Shown: piece after piece, positions 11,001 through 27,143 of the stretch | Position numbering within the stretch: position 1 is the first letter of the stretch | How the letters are laid out: the number at the start of each line of letters is the position of its first letter | Assembly (NCBI GenBank): GCA_039096225.1 | Contig: JBBPEB010000006.1 | Coordinates: 41,001-105,000 of the forward strand | Source: Blastocystis sp. Blastoise | Lineage: Eukaryota > Sar > Bigyra > Opalinata > Blastocystidae | DNA: 64,000 bases | Reading direction: 5' to 3' | Translations under genes and position numbers: made by a program | The notes under the pieces: generated by a model | Databases searched by the model: none | What the model was told of the DNA's origin: nothing | The model's input: the letters and a program-made list of their open reading frames with translations, nothing else

Positions 11001-14000
11001 TTTAATTGATTTCAATAAACTTACTATTCCTCCTCTTGATTATTCTGCTTCTTCTGTTACTGGTTATACTAATTCTCAAATTACTTCTTTATATCCTACT
11101 TCTGAATATTATAGACAATTTACTACTACTCCTGCTCTTCCTGCTGGTATAACTCTTTCTGCTTCTACTGGTATTATTTCTGGTACTCCTACTGCTCCTT
11201 CTTCTGGTACTTATACTATTTCTGCTACTGGTATTACTGGTACTGCTACTACTGTTAGTGTTACTATTACTATTCAAAAATGTACTTTACCTAATGTTTT
11301 CTTTAAGATAGTTTTCACTGGTATGGATGATGGTAATGCTTATCAAGATAGTTTCTCTCTTAATAATATGGCTGGACAAGTTGTTGATAAATTAGATGCT
11401 TTCCCTAATTATTTAATTACTGGTTTAACTCGTGGTTATTGTCAACCTTCTGGTGCTTATTCTCTTATTTTAAAGGATTCTTTCAGAGATGGTTGGGGTA
11501 ATGCTAAGGTTACTGTATATGGTTCTGATGAAAGTGTTATTCTTCAAGATACTCTTCTTTCTGGTGAATCTCCTAAGACTTTATATATTAATGTTGGCTA
11601 TTTAGTTGCTTTTGGTCAAAGTTCTTGGAAGTATACTTCTACTGTTCAAGCTGGTACTGCTTGGGCTGCTACTACTTTCAGTGATGCTACTTGGTCTACT
11701 GCTCAAGCTGGTTCTTTCACTGGTTTGACTGGTACTACTGTTTATTATAGAACTTCTTTTACTGTTAATAATCTTGAACAATTCTCTCTTTATGAATTAT
11801 CTCTTAAGATTAAGTCTGGTGTTATTGCTTATATTAATGGTAAAGAAGTTTATAGATATGCTGTTCCCACTACTGGTGTTACTTCTTCTACTCTAGCTAC
11901 TAGTGTATTTGCTAATGTAACTACTGTTACTTCTTCTGAATCTGCTCAATATGGTAGTTTAGTTGCTGGTCAAAACGTTTTAGCTGTTGAGATTCATAGA
12001 TATAGTGATGTACAAGAAACTACTTTTGATGCTCAAGTTGTTCTTCAATTAACTGGTGCTAACAGAGTTTCTGGTGGTAGTGTTAAGACTAATGTTCCTG
12101 GATATAATACTGATCAATATCATGAAACTGAAGATATGGCTTTTGATGGAAATATTAATACTCGATATTATGGTAAGGGCTGTGGTCAATCTATTTGGTT
12201 AGAATATATTTATAATTATAATTGTAAAGAATATGTTTCTTCTGTTTCTGTTTCTCGTGCTTCTAATGGTAATCGTCAACCAACTGCTTTCATTTTATCT
12301 GCTTCTAATGATGGTATTAACTATATTACTCTTACTGGTGATTTCAATATGACTTTTGGTGATTATATATCTTCTGCTGGTACTAGAACATATGATTTCT
12401 TTAATAAGGTGGCTTATAATAGATATAGATTCACTTTTGATATTCGTTCTTGTTCTGAAGGTGTAGAAATTGCTGAATTAGCACTTACATCTAAGAGAAT
12501 TGGTACTACTTGTCCTGCTGAAGGTACTTATAGTGAAACTATTGAAGGTGGCTATTCATTCCAAGAATGTCCTACTGGTTATACTGGTATTCAAAGAAGA
12601 TTATGTAATGATGGTGTATTTGGTGATGTTGAATTCTTTTGTACTGTCGTTGCTCCGATAGACCTTTCTTATACTGCTTCTCCCTTTATTTATCATAAAA
12701 ATATACCTGTTTCTCTTTCTCCTATTATAGTTGGTGCTGAATTGACATATACTATTGATCCAGCTCTTCCTAATGGTCTTACTATTAATCCTACTACTGG
12801 TATAATTTCTGGTACACCTACTACTTATTCTGATATTACTACTTATACTATTACTGCTACGAATACAGCAGGTTCTGTTTCTACTACTATCATGATTTTT
12901 ATAGATTTAGTTTTATGTACTTCTGAAGATAATTGGCCTCTTACTGAAATTGGTCAAGAAGCTTCATTACCTTGTGAAGATCCTATTAATTATGAAGGAT
13001 CAAGAACAAGATCTTGTCAACCTGGTTATCCTGCTATTTGGGATTCTGTTATTAATAATTGTGAATTAAGAATGCCAAGTATAATATATACAGTACCTAC
13101 AACAATTGGATATAAGAATGTTCCTATTACACCTAATACTGCTCTTATTACTGGAAGTAATTTAAATTCTCTTACTATATCTCCTTCTCTTCCTGATGGA
13201 TTATTATTTAATCCTACTACTGGATTAATTTATGGTACACCCAAAACTTCTTCTTCTAATACTTATACTATTACTGTATCTAATTCAAGAGGAGAATCAA
13301 CTGCTACTATTACTATTATTATTAGTATTATTTCATGTGTTGCTGAAAATGGTTGGTCTGCTACAGAAATTGGCCAACAAATCACATTACCTTGTGAAGA
13401 TCCTATTAATTATGAAGGATTTAGAACAAGATTATGTAAACTTGAATATCCTGCTATTTGGGATACTGTTATTAATAATTGTGAATTAAAGAATCCTTCA
13501 ATTTCTTATAATACTAATGAGATTATTGGATATAAAAATATTGCTATTACTCCAATTATGGCTTCTATTACAGGTGGTAATTTGAATCCTATTACTATAT
13601 CTCCTTCTCTTCCTGATGGATTATCATTTAATCCTACTACTGGATTAATTTATGGTATTCCTACTTCTGCTTCTTCTAATAGTTATACTATTACTATTTC
13701 TAATTCAAGAGGAGAATCTACTGCTACTATTACTATTATTATTAGTATTATTTCATGTGTTGCTGAAAATGGTTGGTCTATGACTGAAATTGGTAACCAA
13801 ATTACTTTACCTTGTGAAGATCCTATTAATTATGAAGGATTTAGAACTAGATTATGTAAACTTGAATATCCTGCTGTTTGGGATACTGTTATTAATAATT
13901 GTGAATTAAAGAATCCTACCATTTCTTATAATACAAATACTATTATTGGATATAAGAATGATATTATTACTCCAATTATGGCTTCTATTACAGGTGGTAA

Positions 14001-14886
14001 TTTGAATCCTTTTACAATATCTCCTTCTCTTCCTGATGGATTAATATTTAATACTCAAAATGGTTTTATATATGGTATTCCTACTTCTGCTTCTTCTAAT
14101 ACTTATACTATTACTGTTTCTAATTCAAGAGGAGAATCTACTGCTACTATTACTATTACGATAAGTATTGTCTATTGTCCTTCTGATGATATTTGGCCTA
14201 TTACAGAAAGAGGTATAACTGCTTATATTGAATGTCCTTTAGGTCAGTCAGGTATTCAAAGTCGTGTTTGTCAAAATACAGGTGTTGGTACTGCTTCTTG
14301 GCAAATTGCTGATAATTCTGAATGTTATGTATTTGCTGCCAGCGAAAATCCAGGTGATAATAAAGTATTTATTGATATTCCTATAAAACTTGAAGGATTA
14401 ACTGAAACTGCTTTTAATACTCCTTCTACTACTGAAACCTTTAGAACACTTATAGTTCAATCTCTTACTAGTTATTCTATTCCTTCATCTGCTGTAAAGA
14501 TTATTAGTGTTTCTAGTATATCTACTTATACTGATGGTGTTTCAGTTAATGTAAGAATAACTGCTAATCAAGCTGATGAAGATAATATAAAGAATGATAT
14601 AAATACACTATTTACTGGTATTGATTCTATTCTTCTTAAAGCATGTAAAACAAGTAATGATTCTAATCTTCAAAATATTACTAATACTTCAATTAATGGA
14701 AAAATAGTATCAACAGGTAATTCTCTTTCAATTACAACAATTATTCTTATTGTTGTTATTGTAGTTCTTATTGTACTTTTGATATTATTATTTGTTCTAA
14801 AAAATATAAAGAAAGAAAAGAAATTACAACCTCACAAAAAAATAGAAGTTGAAACTGTAAAAGTTGAAAAACCTGTTACGTTATAA
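8035..14886 (+). CDS. Gene A: giant type I membrane adhesin-like protein, 2224 aa, 4 exons
   Basis: Exons are 8035-8071, 8112-8325, 8401-8513 and 8576-14886; the three introns are GTAT...TAG and the phases join perfectly. Exon 1 encodes the signal peptide (M-N-S-F-I-V-C-L-F-I-A-L). Then come three rounds of a Cys-bracketed beta module with a D-G-W or W-x-D-G-S signature, a jelly-roll-like module (W-x-F-x-D-S-x-W, Y-F-R, Y-I-N-G-x-E-V-Y-R, V-E-I-H) and an F5/8C (discoidin-like) domain. Rough positions are 17-420, 510-937 and 1024-1430. Putative-Ig He_PIG repeats (P-S-L-P-D-G-L and G-x-I-x-G-T-P) and hormone-receptor-like Cys modules follow, alternating up to about residue 1790. A SEA-like region (about 1795-1900 of the sequence preceding the membrane), a transmembrane helix at about 2172-2197 and a Lys/Glu-rich tail end the protein. 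Codons are heavily skewed to GCT, ACT, GGT and TCT, suggesting high expression. Probable cell-surface ligand or matrix binding. Confidence 0.88.
12916..14176 (+). repeat. Tandem about 420-bp coding repeats (Cys module plus He_PIG) in gene A
   Basis: Three consecutive units start at about 12916, 13339 and 13759. Each encodes a Cys module with W-x-x-T-E-I-G and C-E-D-P-I-N-Y-E-G, followed by a He_PIG repeat with S-P-S-L-P-D-G-L. Units two and three are nearly identical at the DNA level, with shared runs such as tctaattcaagaggagaatc. This points to recent unequal crossing-over or gene conversion. Confidence 0.85.
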
Positions 14887-15478
14887 TGCTTTTGTTTATA
14901 ATTTCATATATATATATATTATTATTTTTTAATAATTATTCATGATTAATATAATGATAATTTTTTATTGGTTTTGTTATATAATAGTCATATTAAACAT
15001 TGATAAAAGTATAGTGAGTTACTTACTTTTCATATAACTATTCATATTATTTAAATATTTATTTTTAAATATTTTTTAATAAAAATGATTTTTAGTACAG
15101 TGTCTTTCAAAATGATATTTTTTTCTGCGGTACAATTATCATACAAAATGTGACACTTTATTAAATTTTTGATGATGAAAATTTTTTACATTTTCTATAT
15201 AAAGTAATCTACAGTAGTTTTTTATGACAATCACAACAAGTGCTACAAAATGTTTGGAAATTTTTATCTATTTGTTATGATTGAAAAAATAATGTATTAA
15301 TTATATTGATTATCTTTTATTATTATAATCATATTTAAGAAGCAATTAACAAAACCATTTTATATATTAAATCCATTAAGAAAATACTAAGATATATGTA
15401 TATAATAAAAAAACTTTTTTCAATAAAGAAAAGAAAACAATATAAATATATAAACACATAATAATGTATTATCCTATT
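14887..15478. other. Intergenic, gene A 3' flank converging on the BTB/TLDc pseudogene
   Basis: No gene is seen. The last 150 bases resemble the 3' flank of the first BTB/TLDc copy (1-251). Confidence 0.6.
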
Positions 15479-17001
15479 TTATGCTCTTCCCCAAACTTCA
15501 TAATCTTCTACTTTATAATTATTTTCAGAATTAGCATAATGTGTATTTACAAATAATGATGATTTCTGAGGAGTATACCTTTCTGAAAAATAAGATGCTT
15601 TACAAGAAGAATTAGGATTACTATGGCATTCATCAGATATATAGATATCATGACAATCTCCAAATGTTGGACCATAAGAAGAACGACAATATATACCTAA
15701 GCTTCTATCACTATCAATATAATCATATTTAGTAGGAGAAACATCATGTTCATTACTTAATGTAAATAGAAATTCTTGAGAATAAGGTTTATTATGACCT
15801 AAACCAGATTCCCAATTTTGATCTGTATATCCTCCAAATATATTCATATGATTATTTTTACCTATATGTTTTATTATAGTAACTGTTTCTCCTTTATTAT
15901 CACAATATCTATGAAATTTGCTTGCTAAGTAATTATGTTCACTTGCTCTATATATATATAAGAATAAGAAAACATAATATAAATAGCTAAATAATAATTT
16001 CCATTTCTTTTTTTCATCAAGCCAATTCACTAATGGAGTTTCAAAACATTTCTTCTTAATTATCGTTGAATCCACAAATACAGTTGGTATTTCATTCAAA
16101 TATGTTTTAACAGCTTCTCTTCCTTGATCACCAAATACACTATACATTTCATTCTCTAATAAGCTAATATCTTTATTTTTTACTTCTTCTTTTTTTACAT
16201 AAAAATAGCCACTTTCCATACATTCAGTAATACACTTCATATACTTATAATTCATATTCATAGACCTAATATCATTTATATAATCATAATCAACATATCC
16301 ATTTTTATATTTCATTATATAATCATCCCATAAATTATTGTTTATTAAATAATTCTTAATCGTATCATCTTTCTTTTCATTAATATATAGAGATACTTCA
16401 TCACCTTTTTCATAGTGTTTTTGTTTTTCATTTCTTTTTTCTCTACATTCTAATAATTCTATAGGAATTGGTAAATTACAAAATTCAAATAATTCAAGCA
16501 ACTTGGCTTGTTCTCGAAAATCAATCTACAACTTTACCATTCAAGTAATCTTATAAATAATAAACGCATGCATCGTTTCCTCGATAATCAAGGAAAATAT
16601 TTCCATCGTTTGTTCTCAATTCTTCTTCAGATTGTTCATAAATATAGGAATAAGGGATCGAATTGATAATTGTTTTCGATAATGAAAATAAAGGACCATT
16701 TCCAGTGAAAAGAATAAGCTCAGTATCATTAGCATCACTCGAATTCATTATTGTAGTAGTTTTTCCTTTAGTATTATCAAGAAAATGTTTCAATTTTGAG
16801 AATTTATCACTTTTTCTTTGAATACAATCATCATCTAGATTATTAAGAACACCTTGAAGTTTCTCGACAAGAATAAAGAGTCAAAGAAAGGATAGAAGTG
16901 AATCCTTCAACGATCTTCTTCATTAATTTATCTAAACCACTAACAGCTTCTTTAGCTTGATTCAAAGAATCTAAATCAAATAAAACATCTTCTTTTATCA
17001 T
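15479..17001 (-). pseudogene. Second BTB-like/TLDc copy, with frameshifts and an internal stop
   Basis: Reading starts at M-I-K-E-D-V-L-F (17001), aligned with the start of the copy at 4950. The frame shifts near 16880 and continues as L-V-E-K-L-Q-G-V-L-N-N-L. The BTB-like part (I-L-F-T-G-N-G-P-L-F-S-L) runs to a TAA at 16551-16553 where the first copy reads on. A further one-base shift lies near 16515-16530, before L-L-E-L-F-E-F-C-N-L-P-I-P. The TLDc half (15479-16501) is open and ends E-V-W-G-R-A like the first copy. The intron present in copy 1 at 760-797 corresponds here to 15948-15986. Its donor G has become C, and the 39 nt read through in frame as Y-L-Y-Y-V-F-L-F-L-Y-I-Y-R. If the lesions are not sequencing errors, this is a pseudogene. 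Confidence 0.75.
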
Positions 17002-17277
17002 TGTAAATTATGATTAAAATGAAGAAAATAAAAAAAAATGTATTTAAAACTTGCAAAGATATAATCCAAGGAATAAAGCAACATGTCAGCTATTTTTCAT
17101 AATTTTCATAATCTATCAAAAAATATTGAATATATATTATTTTGTTTTCTAGATAGCCTTAAGTGATTTTAATTTATTTGAGTAAGCTTTTAGCAATTAA
17201 TTAACATATATTTTATATATACCTGTTTTTTATCATGATTCTTGAACTCATTATGTCATTATAGTTCAATTACTGCC
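17002..17277. other. Divergent intergenic region between the BTB/TLDc copy and the BTB/LRR-like gene
   Basis: This 276-base AT-rich spacer sits between two genes transcribed away from each other and would carry both promoters. No specific motif is claimed. Confidence 0.45.
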
Positions 17278-21089
<3,812 letters not shown>

Positions 21090-24000
21090 GTATATAGATT
21101 ACTTTCTATATATGTGTTTTTTATTCTTTATATTGTTATATTAATTATATTTTTTAATTTCCTTTTTAAGTTTTTATTAATTCTATATATAAAAAATTTT
21201 TTTTTTAAAGAAAGTTGTGACTAAATATAACTAAAATAATGGTAACAATTAAATAATATATATATAATAAAGATTTTTTTGTGATTATTATGAATTCATT
21301 ATTATACTTTTGTTTAATTATTCTGTTTAAAAAAATAGAATAATATTTCTATAGGATTATTGTTCTGACAATGATGTCCTGAATATAGATACCTATAATT
21401 ATTTAATAATATACTTTTTTAATAAAATTATTGAAAATAATAATTTTCATCGAACCTATTTGTCTTAATATGAAAAAAAAAATAATTTTTTATAACTTTT
21501 ATAGAACTTTATTTGTAGTTTAATTATATAATACTATTTTTATTACTAAAATAATTTCAAAAATAAGTGTCAAAATGAAATAAGAAGTATATAGTTTTAA
21601 TTGTTTAATTATTTCTCATATGTATAATATATTATAGTTTCATTTTTTTTCTTAATTTTTAGAATTTGTATATAAAATATATTTATTCTAATGATTTATA
21701 AATGTAGATTACAAATAGTTTTTTGAATTGTTCGTAATTAAATTATTAAAATATTTTTTCACAATAAAACATTTATAATATAAATTCTTCATTAAGAATT
21801 ATAATATACATGTATGATAAATTAATTCTAATTATTATTATTATTATTAATACCCTTAATTTAGCAGCCCAAAAGTACGGTGTCTCACACATTTTAACTA
21901 TTATTGACTTTGTTATTAACATTTATAAAATAAAAAATAATATCATAAAAGCCGGAACACAATTCTGAATATGACCGTTAAAGAAAATTTTTCAAAAACT
22001 CTAAATTTCTGGCTAAAAATCGCAAAAAACCATTTTCGCACAAATTTTTAACCAAAATTATGGGATTATTTTTGTTTTATCCGATATTCTTCATCTTTAT
22101 GAAAACACATATTTTTCGTTTTTCATTTTTTATTGTTTTCTTATTTTTATTATATCTATTCATATACTTTATATTTATTTTTATAAAATTAATTTTTATT
22201 GACGGGTTAATCTTATAAATAGTTTTAACACGTAAATTTTTTATATTAAGAACTTGACAACATATCAATACACAGATCACTAACTATAAACTCTAAAATG
22301 GTTTTATATGTGATAAATATAACCTTGAATACTTTAAAACAACAATGATTCTTTTAAATAACAACAAAAGATAAACTGATACCCAATACATTCCTTTTAA
22401 ATAAACTTATTTTAGTTTATTCAAGTTGTTTAGAATCAATACATGTCATAAGAATGTCTTTTAGTTGTTTAAAATGATTTAATAAGAAAATATCTGACAA
22501 TAGAAATTTTGATGTTTTGATAGTATAGTTTGTTATTCGTCTTTCTCCTTGAGTTCTAGATATTTTTTTTAAATAAAAGTATATTAGTAAATAAGACAAG
22601 TTATAGCAGATATATATTTTTCACATTTTTGAAATATTAAATATTAACTGTGAAACATATATTTATATGAAAAACATAAAAATGAAAAATATCTAAAAAG
22701 GGTATATTTTGTTATAGCGATTTCTCAGTCAATATTAAATAAAATAATAAAGTTAAAACGTATTTATAGATTAGACAAGTCATAGCAAATATATATATTT
22801 TTCATTTTTCTGATTAATCGAGAAATCATGTCACAGAAGACAATAGTTGAACTTAATGAACAAAAGACATTTGATATTTTTGTTAAAAATTTTCATTTGT
22901 TTTTTGTTTATACTCTCATCAATAATAATTATATTTGACATTTGACTTTATATTTAATAATTACAAATGAAATTAAACTTATTTTAAAATTCTGTTTCGC
23001 TTATAAAAGACTTTGGCAACAGATCACCAAACATTGTTAACTTAATAAACTCTTAAAATGTGTTAATTAGTGTTTAGATACATTCATAAACAATATACAT
23101 AACTTATTTACAAAAGTTAAGACAACATGTTGAACTGAAACTGACAATGTTTTATTTTATAAAGTTTATTATCAGTCATAATAAGTTCAAAATGTCATAT
23201 ATAAGCTTTAAGTAAATAAATAAGTATTTAAAAGTATTTAATTAGTCAAATAAATGGTTTAAAAAAAGAAAACATTTTTGATACTATGGTTTATTTTGAT
23301 AATTTCTCTATCAATATTAATTTTTAAAAAATGAATAAAACTTATATATAAACTAGACAACCTATAGTTTATATATTTATAAAAATATTATCAAAATATA
23401 AAATAACTTTTGAGATAAAAAATTATATATGCAAAACATAAAAATTATTTTTTTTGAAAAAAGGGTATAGTTTATCGTTTTAATTTCTCAGTCAATATTT
23501 TATTATTTATTATAATTTTAACGAATAAATACAGAAAATAAAACATATTAACAATATAATTTTTAATATTTAAAATTAATAAAAAAATGAGTTCAGTAGA
23601 GTCAATAGTATAACATGTTAAAAAACTGAAAATTAAAAAATCTTTTTTCTAAAAATTTTCCGAAAGTTGACAAATCAAATTCATGTTTTACAATTAATTT
23701 TTATATTTTTGTAAACTAGACTATAACATGTATTGCATATTTAAAAAAATTAATCAAAAATAAGTTTGAGGAGTGAGTGACTATATACACGTGTTGGCTC
23801 AAAAATTGTTAAAAAACAGTCAAATATGTCTTTAAGCACTTATTAAGTCTAATGTGTAAATATTACGTCTTAATATCAAATTTAAAGGTTAAAAATATTT
23901 TGAATTGTCTGTTTAACTGTGTTAAGTAAAGAAATTCAATACATTTTTTATAAAAATGAGTATTAGGGTGTATAATGTTTATAATAATAAAAGAATTATT

Positions 24001-24297
24001 TGAAATAAAGGTGGTTGGGTGTTTGACCAAAATGTTAAAATGAGTATTTCAGCACTATGGCTGCTCTCAAGTTTTTTTACTCTACTATGGCTGGTATGAA
24101 TTAATCTCGTTTTTACATAAAATACTCAGGGTTTTACCTAAAATACTAGAATTTTCTACTTAAAATACTCAGGGTTTTTCCCACAAAGACACAGCATTTT
24201 TCCTAAATAACTTTGGTTTTTCCTGAAATGTTTAAAAAAAACTCAGGTCTCTAAAAAGTTTTAAAAATAGCTGTATCTATTTTTCTTTGTTTATTGA
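21090..24297. other. Intergenic, 3.2 kb, with degenerate repeats and an upstream motif cluster
   Basis: No credible gene is seen. From about 22580 to 23760 several blocks recur in degenerate form: tagacaagttatagcagata, its variants, and a block around ttctcagtcaatatt. From 24040 to 24250 short phrases such as actatggctg and aaaatactcaggg repeat just before the CCCH gene. Confidence 0.6.
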
Positions 24298-25538
24298 ATG
24301 GATAGCACACAGAATAATACTCAGTCTGCAATGATAGAACCAAATACAACTATGAATGCTTTACAAACTGCTTCTGCACCAGTTCAAAATCAGCTAGTTG
24401 AATCTAATGTCGCATTAGTAGCAGATCCAAATGCAGATACTTCTATAAAACCTTGTAGTCGTTTTATTGTGGGTAAATGTATATTTTGTGATCTATGCAG
24501 GTATTTAATATTATTTTTATGATTATAATATTTTTAAGAAATTTTTTTTTATTTACTATTGTTATTATTTTTATTATTATTATTTTGTATTATATATATA
24601 TTTTAATTGTTTAAAATATATATATATATAGATTTCGACATACTTATACACAAGATGAATTAAATTTTTTTCAACAGAATAATACATTTCATGGTTATAA
24701 AGCAAATCGTTCAACAGCATCAACAATATCTAATGTATCAGCTGTTCCTGTTACTACCAGTAATAATAATACTATGAATAATAATAATATGAATAATATG
24801 AATAATAATAATATGAATAATATGAATAATAATAATATTGTTCCTAATACAATTGTTCCTAATACTATTGTTGCTTCACTCCCTATTGTAAATGATGGTA
24901 TCAAGCAATGTTTACATTTCGAAGGAGAGAAACAAATTCACGATAGTTCTATTAATTGTGTTTGCTATTGTCCTGATATGAATTGCTTTCTAACAACATC
25001 TCTAGGTAGTATCAAAGTATATTTATATTTACTGTTATTAGGTTTATAATTATTATTCTAATTCTATTATTATATTTATATTATTATATTTGTTATTATA
25101 ATAATTATAATTATAATAATTATTATTATGTTTATATTTATTATTATTATATACATAGATGCATACAACATCATTAGACTATCAAAGCCATTTTATTATA
25201 GACGGTGAAGTTATTCATTACGATTATTATGTATATTATTATTATTGTTATTATATTTATATTTATATTTATTATTATTATTATTATTCTACTGTTTTTA
25301 ATATATAGTGTAAGTTATTTGTAGCAATTGTTTTTGATAAATATCGAAATGATTTTTATATCTATTCAGTTTTTTTGGAAAATGGTTCTACCAGTTGTAT
25401 GAGAAATGTATATATGTAACTACATATATATATATATATGATTATAACTATATATTTATAGCTTTCTTATCATCCAAAAGGTATTAATATTATTCCTTAT
25501 AATGGACAACCAGCTTTTATTATTTCTGATAAAACAGG

Positions 25539-25572
<34 letters not shown>

Positions 25573-26033
25573 ATTATAGGAAATGTTGTACTATATACTT
25601 ATAATAGTACTTCAAAATTATTTGAAGAGAAAGAAAGATTAGCGGCATTAAAAACTGATCTTATGTGCCAAAGTTTATGTAATGATATGTATATATATAA
25701 TAATAATAATATTTATAATGGTAATTGAATATTATTATTATTATTATTATATATATATAGGTTATTCTTAGGATGTGTTGATGGAACTCTTATACGTAAA
25801 CAATTAGGTGGATTAGGAGAAAAACTCAAAATCGCTTCAGGCATACCCATTGTTGTATATATATATATATATAAATTATATTATATATACAGAAGTTATT
25901 CTCAATATATATATAGGATATTATAATATTAAATAGAACTACTGGCAACGATACTGTTATTGTTCTTAATGATGAAAAAATTCAATGTGCTAATTTAGAT
26001 ACAACATTGCTCAATGGTTCTAACTCTCTCGTA

Positions 26034-26110
<77 letters not shown>

Positions 26111-26487
26111 TTATTTATTTATTTGTTTATTTATTATTTTATCTAATTTTTTTATTATTATTATTATATATATATATAAATATAAATATAGAATGGAAAG
26201 TTTTTATGTCATGCTCTAATTTCCCGTGGGGAAAAGAATTTTGTATTAATATCTTCAAAGACTCGAGAAGGAAACTGTTCATTATTATTATTTGATACAC
26301 CTTCATTGAAGTTATTACAAGAAATTCCTCTCACGTATGATGTCACATGTTTATGTAGCTATACTATAGATGGAAGTATATATATATATATATGTATATT
26401 ATTAATCATTATTATATATATATAGAAATAAGTGTATATGCGGGAACAGATAGTGGTTTTATTCAAGAATATTCCTTTACTGAATAA
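24298..26487 (+). CDS. CCCH zinc finger plus WD40-type propeller protein
   Basis: The protein starts M-D-S-T-Q-N-N-T-Q and has a low-complexity lead. A single CCCH finger (C-x7-C-x5-C-x3-H, seen in C-S-R-F-I-V-G-K-C) follows; the third Cys and the His are brought together by splicing out an AT-rich intron after about 24501. An Asn/Met-rich tract (24770-24840) leads to propeller-like strands such as I-N-C-V-C-Y-C-P-D and V-T-C-L-C-S-Y, then I-S-V-Y-A-G-T-D-S-G-F-I-Q-E-Y-S-F. The stop TAA is at 26485-26487. About ten introns, several pure TA or TTA repeats, divide it. CCCH/WD40 proteins of plants and protists are suspected RNA-binding factors; that function is inferred from the domain pair. Confidence 0.72.
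26036..26106. repeat. (TA)n microsatellite in an intron of the CCCH/WD40 gene
   Basis: About 70 bases of TA are followed by TTTA and TTA repeats up to the acceptor before AATGGAAAG at about 26190. Confidence 0.93.
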
Positions 26488-27143
26488 TATTATATATTGA
26501 ATAATATATTCATTATTTTTAAACTAATACAATTTTTATTTATATATCTATTTTTGTTACTTCTGTATTTCTTTTTTATTTTGTAAAAAAAAATGTGTAA
26601 AAAGAATAATAAAATTAGCTTCGTTTTTATTTTTGAATATAAAACCAATGATAAAAAAAAACAAAAAAATGTGAATAATAAAAAAAGAGCTGTAATATTA
26701 AATATAAATATAATATTATAAAAAATAATACATATTATATAAACAAATATATATAATACTTGTATTACAATTTAATGAATAAGATTGAATTGAAATAAAT
26801 TATGAAATTAAAGAATAATAAGTATATAAGTACAAATACAAAATACAAATAATATCAAAAAATAAAAGAAAAATTTTGTTTTAAAACACAAATGAATATA
26901 TACATATATATATATATTAATATTGAGTACATTAAAAAACATAAGAGAGTAACATTGTAGATAAAAAAACATTCTTAAAATAAGAAATAATAATAAAAAT
27001 TAAGATTATAAAAAATATTATAGCAATAAATGTATATATATATATTGAGATAGATATATATATATAGAAATAGATATAATTATAATAGTATTATATATAA
27101 TATATATAGATAATAATTAATAGATATAAAAATAAAATATTTA
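26488..27143. other. Convergent intergenic region, no gene seen
   Basis: AT-rich sequence lies between two genes whose 3' ends face each other. It would hold both polyadenylation signals; none is assigned. Confidence 0.5.

Noticed and set aside
26007-26295. Two overlapping frames of Ile/Tyr repeats
   Set aside because: They read through a TA/TTA intron of the CCCH/WD40 gene.
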